Positions 18,696 to 29,105 of a stretch of 64,000 nt of DNA are shown in pieces. The notes below the pieces were generated by a model. It was not told the DNA's origin, did no database searches, and was given only the letters and a program-made list of their open reading frames with translations. Numbering within the stretch: the stretch's first letter is position 1; each line of letters opens with the position of its first letter. A program made the translations under genes and the position numbers. Source of the DNA: Candidatus Protochlamydia naegleriophila (lineage in GTDB: Bacteria; Chlamydiota; Chlamydiia; Chlamydiales; Parachlamydiaceae); contig NZ_LN879502.1 in assembly GCF_001499655.1 (NCBI RefSeq), positions 1,922,001 through 1,986,000 of the forward strand. Reading direction: 5' to 3'.

Positions 18696-20120
18696 TTACG
18701 AATTCTCTAGCAGAGCCGCCGCTTCTTTAGCAGCTTCTTGTTCCGCCTTTAAGACATTCAAGAATAAACGCGTTTCAGAAATGACGACCCCAGATAAAGC
18801 GCATAATGCAATCAAATTGGGGAATGCCATCAATCCATTGAAAACATCCGAAATCTTCCAAACAATGTCCAATTCCAAGACAGCACCAGGAATGATCACC
18901 AAAGTGAATAAAATGCGGTAAATAGCAACAGATTTAATACCGCAAAGATACTCGACGCATTTTTCACCATAGTAAGCCCACCCCAAAAGAGTAGTAAAGG
19001 CAAATAAAATAAGCCCAATCGTAACAACATATCCCCCGCCCGAGAAAACGGAATCAAAAGCTGCTACGGTCATCGAAGCACCATTCAACAATTTCCCCTG
19101 CGCATCTAGCTGGCCAAATACATTCGTAACGCCCAAGACAAGGCCTGTGACAGAACACATGATGATGGTCGCCAAAAATGAACCTGTCATAGAGACTAAG
19201 GCCTGGCGTCCTGGTAAGTCAGTCTTTGCAGCAGCTGCCGCAATAGAAGCCGTTCCAAGACCTGCTTCACTAGTCATCAAACCGCGGCTTACTCCAACAC
19301 GTAAAGCCAGCAACATTGTCGACCCTACAAATCCTCCAAATGCGGCTTGGCCAGTAAAAGCTTGCGTCATAATGGCCATAATAGCGCCTGGAATGCGCTC
19401 ATAATGATACATCAAGATGATGCTTGCACCAGCAATGTAGAAAAGCGCCATGAAAGGGACGAGTAAGCTCGCAACCTTTCCAATACTTTTAATTCCGCCC
19501 AATAGAGTGAAACCTGTCAAGCAAGCCACAATCACACCAGACCACCACGGATCGACATGAAACATTGTACGCATGACGTCTGCAACAGAGTTCGCCTGGA
19601 GCATATTTCCACCGCCTAATGCTGCAACTGCACCAAAGAAGGCAAATGAACCAGCCAACCACTTCCAGCCAAGGCCCGACTCAATGAAGTACATGGGACC
19701 ACCACACATTTCTCCTCGAGCATCCGTTACGCGGTATTTCACAGCCAAAATAGCTTCCGCATATTTCGTCGCCATCCCTAGCAAGGCTGTAACCCACATC
19801 CAAAAAAGAGCGCCAAAACCACCCACTGTAATGGCTGTTGCAACACCAGCAATATTTCCAATCCCGATTGTTGCAGCCAATGCCGTCATCAAAGACTCAA
19901 AGTGGCTGATATCTCCTTGACCTTCAGCTTCTGGATGAGCCTTTCTCGATCCAAAAACCAGCTTTAAAGCATAACCTAGATACCTAAATTGCAGCCCTCT
20001 TAGGGCAATAGTCAAATAAATTCCAATTCCAGTTAAAAGAATCAATAAGGGCGCGCCCCATATCCAACTATAGAGAATATCTAACCCACTTAATACACTT
20101 GTCATTATCTCACTAGACAT
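18696..20120 (-). CDS. alanine/glycine:cation symporter (AGCS family)
   Basis: AGCS carriers (DagA/AlsT type) import alanine or glycine with Na+ (or H+). The 474-residue protein shows the family hallmarks: a WGAPLLILL start of helix 1, GxFxRYLGYALK, GNIAGVATAI, GGPMYFIESGLG, a region RGLMTSEAGLGTASIAAAAA close to the family signature, and about 10-11 membrane helices. It begins one base after the stop codon of its paralogue at 20122-21516, with AGGAG inside the upstream gene, so the two form a tight operon. The pair arose by tandem duplication and has since diverged. Hairpin 18644-18688 follows. Confidence 0.93.
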   Translation of the reverse strand: MSSEIMTSVLSGLDILYSWIWGAPLLILLTGIGIYLTIALRGLQFRYLGYALKLVFGSRKAHPEAEGQGDISHFESLMTALAATIGIGNIAGVATAITVGGFGALFWMWVTALLGMATKYAEAILAVKYRVTDARGEMCGGPMYFIESGLGWKWLAGSFAFFGAVAALGGGNMLQANSVADVMRTMFHVDPWWSGVIVACLTGFTLLGGIKSIGKVASLLVPFMALFYIAGASIILMYHYERIPGAIMAIMTQAFTGQAAFGGFVGSTMLLALRVGVSRGLMTSEAGLGTASIAAAAAKTDLPGRQALVSMTGSFLATIIMCSVTGLVLGVTNVFGQLDAQGKLLNGASMTVAAFDSVFSGGGYVVTIGLILFAFTTLLGWAYYGEKCVEYLCGIKSVAIYRILFTLVIIPGAVLELDIVWKISDVFNGLMAFPNLIALCALSGVVISETRLFLNVLKAEQEAAKEAAALLENS

Positions 20121-20121
20121 T

Positions 20122-21516
20122 CTACTCGTCTCCTACACAACGCAGCTTGGCGCTTTCTGTTTCTTCTCGATTAGCAATCACTAAAAACTCCTCTGTCTCT
20201 TTACGAATCACGCTTGATAGTCCAACAAGAGCGATCAAATTGGGAATGACCATCAAACCATTACTAATATCAGCTAAATACCAAGCCGTTTCCATCTTTA
20301 AAGCCGCACCAGGAATAACGACTAAGGCAAATAGTATGCGGTAAGCTATAATAGAGCGCTCACCAAATAAATACTCGCAGCACTTTTCTCCATAATAGGA
20401 CCAAGCAAGAACTGTCGTATAGGCAAATAAGACAAGCCCAATTGTCACTAAGTACTCGCCCCATATAATATGGGTATTAAAGGCTGCAATAGCCATGGAA
20501 GCCCCATTTAGAACTTGACCATTAGCCCCTGTAGCTCCCATGACATTTGTAACGGCTAATACAAGTCCTGTCATCGTACAAACAATCACAGTCGAAATTA
20601 AAGCACCTGTCATCGTCACCAAAGCCTGGCGGCCAGGGCTATCCGTTTTAGCAGCAGCAGCAGCAACAGAAGAAATGCCTAAACCAGCTTCATTGGAGAA
20701 AACACTACGAGCCACGCCCATCTGCATAGCCATCATCATCGTAGAACCTAGAAAGCCGCCAGTCGCAGCCTGTCCATTCCATGCACTATGGAAGATCAGC
20801 ATGAATGCCTCTGGAATGTGAGTGAAATTGACGATGAGGATGTAAATGGCAGCGCCAATATACAATAAGGCCATCCCTGGAACCAAAATGCTCGCTACAT
20901 TCCCAATGCTTTTTACTCCGCCGATCACGACAACTGCTGTCAAGGCACACAAGATCACTCCCGTCAACCAAGAATCGACATGCCAAACATGATTCAATGC
21001 TTCAGCAATCGAATTCGTCTGGACAAGATTTCCCGTACTTAAAGCCGCAACCATTCCTAAAACGGCAAAAATCCATGCCATTCTATTCCACCCCAATCCT
21101 TTTTCCATGTACTGCATCGGTCCGCCAGCCATCTCGCCGCGGCTGTCTTTCTCGCGATACCTGACCGCTAACAAGGATTCTGCATATTTTGTAGCCATAC
21201 TTAAAAATGCGGTCACCCACATCCAAAAAATGGCTCCCAAACCACCAACCGTAATCGCTGTCGCTACTCCAACGATCGTTCCGGTTCCAATGGCTCCGGC
21301 TAATGAAGTCATTAATGCTTGAAAATGGCTAATATCCCCTTGACTACCCTGTCGTTGTCGCGCAACTACCTGCTTGAATGCATATCCTAAATAACGAAAC
21401 TGGACACCTTTTAATAAAATCGTCAAGTAAGCACCCGTGCCTAACAATAATAAAAGCAAAGGAGCGCCCCAGACCCAATTTCTCAGCTCACTCAAAAATT
21501 GATCCATTTGTTCCAT
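20122..21516 (-). CDS. alanine/glycine:cation symporter (AGCS family), paralogue
   Basis: This first gene of the two-gene unit encodes 464 residues with the same landmarks as the downstream copy: WGAPLLLLLLGTGAYLT, GTIVGVATAITVGG, GGPMQYMEKGLGW and SVFSNEAGLGISSVAAAAAKTD. Like its partner it should take up alanine or glycine with a cation. The N-terminal and mid-regions are highly similar in the two proteins, while the loops differ, which suggests different substrate preference. A 678-base gap upstream, divergent to the aroG-type gene, must hold the promoter. Confidence 0.93.
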   Translation of the reverse strand: MEQMDQFLSELRNWVWGAPLLLLLLGTGAYLTILLKGVQFRYLGYAFKQVVARQRQGSQGDISHFQALMTSLAGAIGTGTIVGVATAITVGGLGAIFWMWVTAFLSMATKYAESLLAVRYREKDSRGEMAGGPMQYMEKGLGWNRMAWIFAVLGMVAALSTGNLVQTNSIAEALNHVWHVDSWLTGVILCALTAVVVIGGVKSIGNVASILVPGMALLYIGAAIYILIVNFTHIPEAFMLIFHSAWNGQAATGGFLGSTMMMAMQMGVARSVFSNEAGLGISSVAAAAAKTDSPGRQALVTMTGALISTVIVCTMTGLVLAVTNVMGATGANGQVLNGASMAIAAFNTHIIWGEYLVTIGLVLFAYTTVLAWSYYGEKCCEYLFGERSIIAYRILFALVVIPGAALKMETAWYLADISNGLMVIPNLIALVGLSSVIRKETEEFLVIANREETESAKLRCVGDE

Positions 21517-22194
21517 GGTTCACCCATCAGGTAGAAAGTTATCACTAATAAGGGATAATACAAGATCAATCGCATCAGTATCATTTATGTCCAACACGAT
21601 GCTGCCTAGATCACATATACTTCATAGCCTAAACTATCGTTACCAATGACCTGGGCAAAACGGCTCAACGTAGCTTATGAGCTGCAGCTGTATTTTACGG
21701 AAAATGATCCCAGCCACTGACAGTGGCCTATAAAGGAATAGATTCTAAAATGCGATCGCTTGCCAAAATTTGACTTCAAATTTGTAACAATTATAACAGT
21801 CTTTATATTCTAAATCAAGACTGCAAACAAATATTTTATAGATTATTAATTTTAAAAAGTCTCTTTAATGCATACTAATTGAACTCTTCTTGCGCTAATT
21901 GCATCAATAAATCGGTTGGGATAATTAGCTAAAGCCAAGAGGTTTACGCCTTCGCTGTTAAGCAATCAAACATTGATTAAAAAAAACCGCACTTTGGGTT
22001 TATATACCAGCGATTTCTTGATCCTACGCTCTTGAATCTAAAAAAACTTAGGCGACAGTGAGTAGCAATCAGGGTCTTCCAGGCGAAGAGTTTTTTTACC
22101 TTCTCGCGCTATCGGTGTGCGTTAAATGTTTATCTTTGTTAAACTTTAGGGTTCTGAGAAACGATCTAACGGAAAGGAATGGAGCCGGATCAAT
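21517..22194. other. 678-base divergent intergenic region
   Basis: This region lies between the divergently transcribed symporter pair and the DAHP synthase gene. I see no coding sequence. A short complementarity (AAAAAAACT near 22041, AGTTTTTTT near 22090) could form a weak hairpin in the DAHP synthase leader, but I cannot support an attenuator. Confidence 0.5.
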
Positions 22195-23265
22195 ATGGAA
22201 CTCTTGCCATCCTACAAAGAATTAAAAAGCCGGATGCCGACAATTTCGCAATATGGCCACTTTATTGAAGAAAGCAGACAGACTGTACGCCGCATTTTAA
22301 ATGGAACAGACCCGCGCTTACTGCTCATTGTTGGCCCATGCTCGATTCATGATCCTGCATCTGCCAAAGAATTCGCCATCCAATTGAAGTCCTTAGCAGA
22401 AAGCGTCTCTTCTCAATTTTTTATACTCATGCGGGTTTATTGTGAAAAACCGCGGACCGCAACTGGGTGGAAAGGATTCCTCTATGATCCCTTATTGAAT
22501 GGATCTAATCGCCTTCTTTTAGGAATCGAGCAAACGCGTCAATTACTACTCGATTTAGCACAGCTCAATCTTCCAGCCGCCACAGAGTTTTTAGATCCCC
22601 TAACAGCCTTCTACTATGATGATCTTATTACCTGGGGATCTATTGGCGCTCGTACAGCTTCCTCACAAACCCATCGTCAGCTAGCCTCTATGCTGCAAAT
22701 GCCTGTTGGATTTAAAAATGGGGTAGCAGGCAATATTTCAGCCGCCATCAATGGCGTGCTTGCAGCCTCTCAACCCCATACTCACATGGCCTTACATGAA
22801 AATGGATGGCCGGCTGCCATCCAGACGCCGGGGAATCCAGATGCTCACATTGTGTTGCGAGGAGGAGAATCCAAACCCAATTACGATCCCTCTTCAGTAT
22901 CCGAAGCCCTCGCCCGCCTGGCTCTGACAAATCTTCCAAAAAGACTTCTAATCGACTGTTCGCACAACAATTCCAATAAAAAACATGAACGTCAACCAGC
23001 TGTTTTTCAATCGATCGTCCATCAAATTATAGAAGGGAACGCGAATATCCGCGGCCTGATGTTAGAAAGCCATTTATATGGAGGCAACCAACCCTTTTTA
23101 AATGACCCTAATCAGCTAACCTATGGTGTGTCTATTACAGATTCTTGCTTGGATTGGGACTCGACTAGTCACTTGATCCAATGGGGATTTCATCAGCTCG
23201 TTGAACACACAACTCTCCAGTGTCAGCCAGCATGCTCCTCAGAATCCATTTTGAGTCGATTATAA
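22195..23265 (+). CDS. aroG: 3-deoxy-7-phosphoheptulonate (DAHP) synthase, AroF/G/H class
   Basis: The enzyme joins phosphoenolpyruvate and erythrose 4-phosphate in the first step of the shikimate pathway to aromatic amino acids. The 356-residue protein has the class I AroFGH motifs: LLLIVGPCSIHD, MRVYCEKPRTATGWKGFLYDP, GARTASSQTHRQLASML, GFKNG, IVLRGG, LLIDCSHNNSNK and MLESHLYGGNQ. Length is normal. GGAG lies 10 bases before the ATG. The gene is alone, with no other aro gene in the window. Which effector regulates it (Phe, Tyr or Trp) cannot be read from the sequence, so the symbol is for the family. Confidence 0.93.
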   Translation: MELLPSYKELKSRMPTISQYGHFIEESRQTVRRILNGTDPRLLLIVGPCSIHDPASAKEFAIQLKSLAESVSSQFFILMRVYCEKPRTATGWKGFLYDPLLNGSNRLLLGIEQTRQLLLDLAQLNLPAATEFLDPLTAFYYDDLITWGSIGARTASSQTHRQLASMLQMPVGFKNGVAGNISAAINGVLAASQPHTHMALHENGWPAAIQTPGNPDAHIVLRGGESKPNYDPSSVSEALARLALTNLPKRLLIDCSHNNSNKKHERQPAVFQSIVHQIIEGNANIRGLMLESHLYGGNQPFLNDPNQLTYGVSITDSCLDWDSTSHLIQWGFHQLVEHTTLQCQPACSSESILSRL

Positions 23266-23285
23266 ATTCTATTTTAAATTATTCT

Positions 23286-23891
23286 ATGAAATATTTTATT
23301 CCTTTGTACCTGCTTGCTCTCTCTCTTTGTACAAGCAGTTGTGTACGGCAGCACTTGACCATTCAGACCCACTACCTGAGCCATGAAAATCTAGCCAGCT
23401 ACTATGTCTTTACGCCCGATCCGCATCTAGATAATCCCATCATCGGTCAACGCATTCTTGTTCAATGGGCACTCCCTTCCAGCTATCTTAATTATCAAGA
23501 GCTCCAACTCTCCCTCATCGTCCGCTTGCACGACCGTAAAGAAGAAAAAATCTCTTTTCCCATCAAAAATATGACTGGAAGTTATCTCTATTACCTCATC
23601 AACGATGCTTATTGCGCCTCAGGCGGCATAGCCACGTATAAAGTCGACGTGATAGGCGACGGATGTGTGGTTGAAACATGGAAACATCCTCTTTGGGTTG
23701 ACTTGATTACCTTCGACATTCCACAAACGCAGGCAGACTCCTGCACAAGCAGCGGAACCGACGCAAAACAACTAGTCTATCAAAGTGTGGGACCGATCAT
23801 TTTTTTGGGGTCTACAATGCGATCAAATTCCTCTTCCGACAAAAAAGCCAATGCTAAGGCGGCTTCTTTTAATGTCGTATTTTCTGCATGA
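23286..23891 (+). CDS. predicted lipoprotein, 3' end overlaps fumC antiparallel
   Basis: From the ATG at 23286 the protein starts [19 protein letters not shown], a signal peptide with a Cys at about 19 that could be lipidated (TSSC is a loose lipobox). A longer frame from 23220 would destroy this signal and start at GTG inside the previous gene. The mature part (about 180 residues) is beta-rich, with three more Cys, and has no family I recognise. Its last 112 bases run antiparallel to the 3' end of fumC. The final residues ([18 protein letters not shown]) are therefore dictated by the fumC sequence and may be an unselected extension. Confidence 0.65.
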   Translation: MKYFIPLYLLALSLCTSSCVRQHLTIQTHYLSHENLASYYVFTPDPHLDNPIIGQRILVQWALPSSYLNYQELQLSLIVRLHDRKEEKISFPIKNMTGSYLYYLINDAYCASGGIATYKVDVIGDGCVVETWKHPLWVDLITFDIPQTQADSCTSSGTDAKQLVYQSVGPIIFLGSTMRSNSSSDKKANAKAASFNVVFSA

Positions 23892-25171
23892 GCTTTTTTG
23901 ACAATCTGGCTTGCCCTATCATAACCAATGGCCTTATTCAAAGCCGTTGCAAGCATCAAAGAGCGATTGAGATGCTCAGCAATCCGCTCCCGATTTGCAG
24001 TGATTCCCTTTGCACATTTCTGATTAAAATTGGCCGCTCCATCACTTAATAAACGAATCGATTGAATCAAATTGTAAATGATTAAAGGGCGATACACATT
24101 TAATTCTAAATTTCCTTGCGAGCCAGCAAAAGTAATTGTCGTATCATTCCCCATGACTTGAATGGCAATCATCATTAAAGCCTCGCTCTGAGTCGGATTG
24201 ACCTTGCCTGGCATAATCGACGATCCAGGCTCATTGGCTGGAATTGTGATCTCGCCAATGCCACAGCGAGGACCGGATGCTAACCATCGAATGTCGTTGG
24301 CAATCTTGAATAATGAAACAGCTATTCGCTTCAAAGCCCCACTCACCTCAACAAGAGCATCATTGCTTGCAAGCGCCTCAAATTTATTTGGAGCCGATAC
24401 GAATGGATAGCCGGACAAATCGCTAACTTTTTCAGCCACTTTCCGGGCATAGTCGAAATGGGTGTTGATTCCTGTGCCGACAGCTGTACCCCCAAGAGCT
24501 AGCTCCGCCAAGTGTGGAAACGTATTTTTAATAGCTTGAATGCCATGATCAAGCTGGCTCACATAACCTGAAAATTCCTGGCCAAGCGTTAAAGGTGTCG
24601 CATCCATTAAATGCGTGCGGCCGATTTTAACGATGTCCTGAAATGATTCTGCTTTTTTATGCAGAGTTTCTCTTAAAGCCGTCAAGCTAGGCAAAAGCCT
24701 ATTGCAAATGTCAAGCTTCACTGCTATATGCATAGCAGAGGGAAAAACATCATTAGAAGACTGAGAAAGATTGACATCGTCATTGGGGTGTATAGGCTGC
24801 TTAGATCCGAGCTCTCCTCCCAATTTCTCAATTGCACGATTGCTGATGACCTCATTCAAATTCATGTTTGTCTGTGTTCCAGAGCCAGTCTGCCACACAG
24901 ATAATGGAAAATGATCATCTAACTTGCCCGCCAAAATCTCATCACAAACCTGGCAAATGCCCCTTTGCTTCTCTTTTGGTAGCAATCCGAGCTCTTCGTT
25001 AACCAATGCGGCAGCCTTTTTGATTAATGCCAAGGCATAGATGACCTCTAATGGCATTTTCTCGGTTCCAATCGGAAAATTCTCATGCGATCGTTTTGTC
25101 TGCGCCCCATAATAGCGATCGGCAGGCACCCGAACATCCCCTAAACTGTCTTTCTCTATTCGATATTGCAT
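23780..25171 (-). CDS. fumC: fumarate hydratase class II
   Basis: FumC converts fumarate to L-malate in the TCA cycle and needs no iron-sulfur cluster. The 463-residue protein carries the family signature [11 protein letters not shown], the substrate-binding [41 protein letters not shown] and [16 protein letters not shown]. Length is standard. The gene is single, facing the lipoprotein gene with which its 3' end overlaps by 112 bases. No terminator separates them. Confidence 0.96.
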   Translation of the reverse strand: MQYRIEKDSLGDVRVPADRYYGAQTKRSHENFPIGTEKMPLEVIYALALIKKAAALVNEELGLLPKEKQRGICQVCDEILAGKLDDHFPLSVWQTGSGTQTNMNLNEVISNRAIEKLGGELGSKQPIHPNDDVNLSQSSNDVFPSAMHIAVKLDICNRLLPSLTALRETLHKKAESFQDIVKIGRTHLMDATPLTLGQEFSGYVSQLDHGIQAIKNTFPHLAELALGGTAVGTGINTHFDYARKVAEKVSDLSGYPFVSAPNKFEALASNDALVEVSGALKRIAVSLFKIANDIRWLASGPRCGIGEITIPANEPGSSIMPGKVNPTQSEALMMIAIQVMGNDTTITFAGSQGNLELNVYRPLIIYNLIQSIRLLSDGAANFNQKCAKGITANRERIAEHLNRSLMLATALNKAIGYDRASQIVKKAHAENTTLKEAALALAFLSEEEFDRIVDPKKMIGPTL

Positions 25172-25324
25172 AACGTTCCACTGGATAAATGATTAATTTT
25201 GGAGAGCAGGGCAAGCGTAAATCTCTAGCTTTGCGCTTGCGAACCTTCAACTTAAATACTAAAATTTGCCCGTTTCTTAGCTATTTCAAATGTTTTCTAG
25301 AGGATTTAAGAAACAGCTATGAAC

Positions 25325-27310
25325 TCATTCCTTGTTAGACTTCAGTTGCGGCTCAACGATGTTGAACCAAGGATTAAATGTGTCAAACAGCGATTTCAAT
25401 ATCTTGAAATCCTCTTTGCTCCCATCAATGATTAGTTTTTTCGATTGCAGTAACTCTTCTTTTTTCACCTTTCCTACAATCAAATCATTGAGGTCACTGC
25501 GGCTGATGGCAATCGATAAATTGGCTTTATCAGACTTCTTATCAGGAAAATAGTTTAATACCCCATTTTTAATTTCCAAAAGATAGCGCTGATTTGAATT
25601 AGTCAAATTGAAATTGATCAACATAAAATGTTCAGCAGCCTTCATTCCATTTAATCTCACGGCTAGATAATCAAAGAAGTTTTCCATTGGCATGGATGCT
25701 ACAACATCCGGACTATCCGTTGCTAAAACAGGTTGTGGACGAATTCCCTCACGGAGCTCCTTAGCTCCCATTAAATAAAAATTGCGCCATGTGGCATTTT
25801 CAGACTGGTAGCCCAGCTGTTCTAATGTACTAGCTAATAATTTCTTTCCTTTTTGATTGGCAGGATCGGCAAAAACAACATGGTTGAGCACCTGAGCAGC
25901 CCAGCGATAATCTCCCTTATCATAGTCTTTCTGTGCTTTGTCAATCACAGCATCAGAACCGCCCATATATTCCACATACTTCTTGCTGCCTTCTATTTCG
26001 GGCAAAACATGCAAAGTGGAAGGATTTCCATTAAACCATCCCAAGTAGAAGTTATACACCGACTTCACATTGTGGTTTAGACTTCCATAGTAGCCACGAT
26101 TGTACCACTCTTTAGCTAAACTATCAGGCAATTGCATCATTTCGCCAATTTCAGTCATTGTATAGCCCTGATTGGCAAGACGAAGCGTCTGATCATGCAT
26201 GTACTTATATAGATCTCGCTGCTTTTCCAAGAAATCAATCACATTTTCCTTTCCCCATTTAGGCCAATGATGCTGAGCAAAAACGACTTGCGTCTGATCT
26301 CCAAATAGCACAATCGCTTCATTCAAATACTTGGACCATGCTTTCGCATCGCGAACTTTAGCTCCTCGCAAGGTATAGAGATTATGCATGTTATGCGTGG
26401 CATCTTCTGCCGCACCGAGTGCCTTGAATTGAGGCAAGAAAAAGAGCATTTCAGCAGGAGCTTCAGACCCTGGAGCCATCAAGAAGACAAATTTAATGCC
26501 ATCGATTTCCATTTCTTCGCCTGTCTTTTTCACAAAGTCCGTCGGAAGAATCAAGGTCATTCCACCCTGTGATGCAGCAATTCCAAGCCCGACAGATACC
26601 TGCCCTTCAGGTCCAGGCTTTAACAGCGCGCCGTACATGTACATGGCTCTTCTTAGCATGACATTTCCTGCCAAGACATTTTCTGAAATAGCCTCTTCTG
26701 TAAATCCTTCTGGAGCTATGACCTTTACCTTTCCACTATCAACATCTTCTTGATAAATAACTCCTTTAACTCCTCCAAAATGATCGGCATGGCTATGGCT
26801 ATAAATGACAGCTTTCACAGGCTTATTTGGGCGATTTTGATAATATAAATCAAGCGCTACTTTAGCCGTTTCCTTGGAAAGCAGTGGGTCGATAATAATG
26901 ATTCCCGTCTTCCCCTCAATAATAGTCATATTCGACACATCCGCGCCGCGAACTTGATAAATTCCCTCTGTTACTTTAAAAAGCCCAGCTTTATTCAAAA
27001 GCCTCATCTGACGCCACAAACTCGGATTGACTGTCGAAGGAGAAAAAGGATCATTGGGGGCTCTGTCCGAATTGACAAAGTGGTAAGATTCCAAGTCCCA
27101 AATGACTTCTCCCTTATCATTTTTTATGATCCCATCGTTAGGAATAGGAGCAACAAAGCCGCGAGAGGCATCATTAAAATCGTCTATATTATCGAATGGT
27201 AATTGCTTGAGAACTTGACTATTCGATTCAGTCGTGTATTTAGTGGCATCGGCAAAGGCTTGCATGTGAGACAGGACAAGCGTGGCGGGTAAAATAATTT
27301 TTAAATTCAT
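25325..27310 (-). CDS. secreted alkylsulfatase (SdsA1-like, metallo-beta-lactamase fold)
   Basis: Enzymes of this family hydrolyse alkyl sulfate esters such as dodecyl sulfate to alcohol and sulfate. Counting from the ATG at 27310 (an upstream TTG at 27316 is less likely), residues 1-21 form a signal peptide. The zinc-binding motif HSHADH lies at 172-177. GAAEDATHNMHNLYTLRGAKVRD and FAQHHWPKWG supply the other metal and active-site positions known from SdsA1. The last 130 residues form the SCP2-like domain. The length of 661 is usual. It is unusual cargo for a chlamydia. It lies downstream of a DUF1254 gene and near an arylsulfatase, which suggests a shared sulfate-ester theme. Confidence 0.9.
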   Translation of the reverse strand: MNLKIILPATLVLSHMQAFADATKYTTESNSQVLKQLPFDNIDDFNDASRGFVAPIPNDGIIKNDKGEVIWDLESYHFVNSDRAPNDPFSPSTVNPSLWRQMRLLNKAGLFKVTEGIYQVRGADVSNMTIIEGKTGIIIIDPLLSKETAKVALDLYYQNRPNKPVKAVIYSHSHADHFGGVKGVIYQEDVDSGKVKVIAPEGFTEEAISENVLAGNVMLRRAMYMYGALLKPGPEGQVSVGLGIAASQGGMTLILPTDFVKKTGEEMEIDGIKFVFLMAPGSEAPAEMLFFLPQFKALGAAEDATHNMHNLYTLRGAKVRDAKAWSKYLNEAIVLFGDQTQVVFAQHHWPKWGKENVIDFLEKQRDLYKYMHDQTLRLANQGYTMTEIGEMMQLPDSLAKEWYNRGYYGSLNHNVKSVYNFYLGWFNGNPSTLHVLPEIEGSKKYVEYMGGSDAVIDKAQKDYDKGDYRWAAQVLNHVVFADPANQKGKKLLASTLEQLGYQSENATWRNFYLMGAKELREGIRPQPVLATDSPDVVASMPMENFFDYLAVRLNGMKAAEHFMLINFNLTNSNQRYLLEIKNGVLNYFPDKKSDKANLSIAISRSDLNDLIVGKVKKEELLQSKKLIIDGSKEDFKILKSLFDTFNPWFNIVEPQLKSNKE

Positions 27311-27347
27311 GATCAAAAATTCATCTTTTTGTTTAAATAAGCAAAAT

Positions 27348-27374
27348 AAAGAGCCAGAGTCTGTCTGGCTCTTT
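27348..27374 (-). terminator. terminator of the DUF1254 gene
   Basis: An 11-bp perfect stem (AAAGAGCCAGA / TCTGGCTCTTT) with a 5-base loop. On the minus strand it is followed by a T-rich stretch. It lies 19 bases after the DUF1254 gene and upstream of the alkylsulfatase gene, so the two genes are probably transcribed separately. Confidence 0.85.
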
Positions 27375-27393
27375 GTCTAAATGGAAAAATTAT

Positions 27394-28797
27394 CTATTGA
27401 ACTCTTTGCACCCTAGGAGGCTTCCAGCTTCCGTTTAATACGGCTTCTTTAGGAGCATAAAGACGCATGATTAAATTAAAAGGGCCAGAAGGCGCTGGCA
27501 ACCAATTAGATTCTCTTTGTTTGCCAGGTGATTTATTTTGAATGAAAATATCTAAGGAGCCATCTGCATTGAATTGCAAATCGCTTCGATCTCCAATTGC
27601 ATAACGATTAATTGGATTGGCCACAAAAAACTGCTGATCATCGTACATGGTAATAGACCAGAAAGCGCCGACTGGAGGCAATTCTCCCCTATTAAAATGA
27701 ATGACGTAAAGCGACTGTCCAGTTAAAGGCTTGCCAGAATCATCCACGTTCGTAGCTGGATAAACAGCATCTTGAGGAACATTAGCCCCAAGTCCTCCAT
27801 AAGCGACACTAGCTCGCAATAGATAATTTGTTCCATACAATCCAATATTTTTGAGAATGACGCCCCAGCCATTTTCATTCGAAGCAAAAGAATGCTTCTC
27901 CCATTCCTCTTTAACCTTAGCTTGAGCAATTCTGGCGGACCGGTTGAGCTCCTTAATCTCCTCATTGGATAACTTCTCAACATCAAACTCCTTTCCAGGC
28001 TCCAGTCCAATCATAGAGAATTTTTTTACATACTCCTTATCAGCGGATGGAATTGGGGTCTCTTTTAACAATTGCGCAAGCCTTGTAAAAAATGCGACTC
28101 CATCCATTTTTAATGTTTGCTGAATCGGAGGTGTACTAACATCGACATCACGCGCGCCCGCAATGCGAGGAGGAACATCATTTGTTCCCCATACACTTAG
28201 AGGCGTTAATTTAAACTGCTCTTGCAGTTTATTCACAGCCGCGTAATCGGATGGTCCGTCGGTTTGAATGCGGCCAATGATCCAAATACTATTGGTCGGT
28301 GCCTTCACTTGCTGCACTCCACTTGGAAGAGTTCCTTTCCAATCCGGTCCGGTAATGGCAAAATTATTTTTGCCATTACCCGTCGTACGTGTGCCTGGCG
28401 AAAAAAAGACATTCGTCCATAAATCGAGCATGGGAAATAAATAGTAACGCTTTCCCATGTCTGGAGTGCTTAAAATTACAGGCTCCTTACTCACATCCAG
28501 CCATGCCTGCGTATACAACGTATCCGCATTTGGACTCACAACATCTTTAAAGGAAGGATCTGGAAATGTTTTAAGAGAAAAAAGTAGATTAATTGGCCCC
28601 TGACTCTCTGCCACCTTTGACGTCGCTGTCATGACATCTTTCGTAATGTCCATGACAACGAGAGGAAACCCATAAATATACGCCTCCTCAACCACTATTT
28701 CTTTATCGGACACAGGTTGATCATGGGCACTAGGAACAGCCGATAGAGGTAAGATAAATCCAATTAAAGCAGCCACAGTCAAAAATGCACATTTCAT
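27394..28797 (-). CDS. secreted DUF1254/DUF1214 protein
   Basis: The 467-residue protein has a signal peptide (MKCAFLTVAALIGFILPLSA). It then shows the DUF1254 N-terminal domain (EEAYIYGFPLVVMDITKDVMTA ... SPNADTLYTQAWLDVSKEPVILSTPDMGKRYY) and the C-terminal DUF1214 domain (FWSITMYDDQQFFVANPINRYAIGDR ... NWLPAPSGPFNLIMRLYAPKE). The biochemical role of these domains is not established. AAAGGA lies before the ATG. A decayed second copy of the C-terminal end lies just upstream at 28897-29105, so there was once a tandem pair. Confidence 0.9.
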   Translation of the reverse strand: MKCAFLTVAALIGFILPLSAVPSAHDQPVSDKEIVVEEAYIYGFPLVVMDITKDVMTATSKVAESQGPINLLFSLKTFPDPSFKDVVSPNADTLYTQAWLDVSKEPVILSTPDMGKRYYLFPMLDLWTNVFFSPGTRTTGNGKNNFAITGPDWKGTLPSGVQQVKAPTNSIWIIGRIQTDGPSDYAAVNKLQEQFKLTPLSVWGTNDVPPRIAGARDVDVSTPPIQQTLKMDGVAFFTRLAQLLKETPIPSADKEYVKKFSMIGLEPGKEFDVEKLSNEEIKELNRSARIAQAKVKEEWEKHSFASNENGWGVILKNIGLYGTNYLLRASVAYGGLGANVPQDAVYPATNVDDSGKPLTGQSLYVIHFNRGELPPVGAFWSITMYDDQQFFVANPINRYAIGDRSDLQFNADGSLDIFIQNKSPGKQRESNWLPAPSGPFNLIMRLYAPKEAVLNGSWKPPRVQRVQ

Positions 28798-28896
28798 GTA
28801 AAATCCTTTTGTTAATTTTCTCTACTTCTTTTACTCCACGCATTCTACGAGAGTGGAAAAGTCCTCTTTAACATGCATCACATTGGGTAACAGATA

Positions 28897-29105
28897 CTAT
28901 CTGCTTTCAATGTCCGCTTTTGGAACATACACTCTCATGAGCAAAAAATGGTTCGCTGGCAACCAGTTTGCTCTCGCATTCAAATCCGCAGGCTCTTGAA
29001 TCGATAAATAAATATGATCAAAGAGCCATCCGAATTAAATTTCCTTTTTCATTCCCTTTTTTCGCACAGATTCAATAGGCAAAAATGCCATCCCAGTTAC
29101 AAGAG
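28897..29105 (-). pseudogene. remnant of a second DUF1254/DUF1214 gene
   Basis: The minus strand translates, with at least one frameshift and a stop, to FLPIESVRKKG, then FNSDGSLIIFI, then IQEPADLNARANWLP and HFLLMRVYVPKADIESR plus stop. These follow NPINRYAIGDR, FNADGSLDIFI, RESNWLP and NLIMRLYAPKEAVLNG of the intact DUF1214 domain at 27394-28797, in order and in spacing. Only about 65 codons of the C-terminus remain. It is the trace of a tandem paralogue, now dead. Confidence 0.75.

Noticed and set aside
22041-22100. Possible attenuator before the DAHP synthase gene
   Set aside because: Only a 9-bp A/T stem; no leader peptide rich in aromatic codons and no alternative stem.
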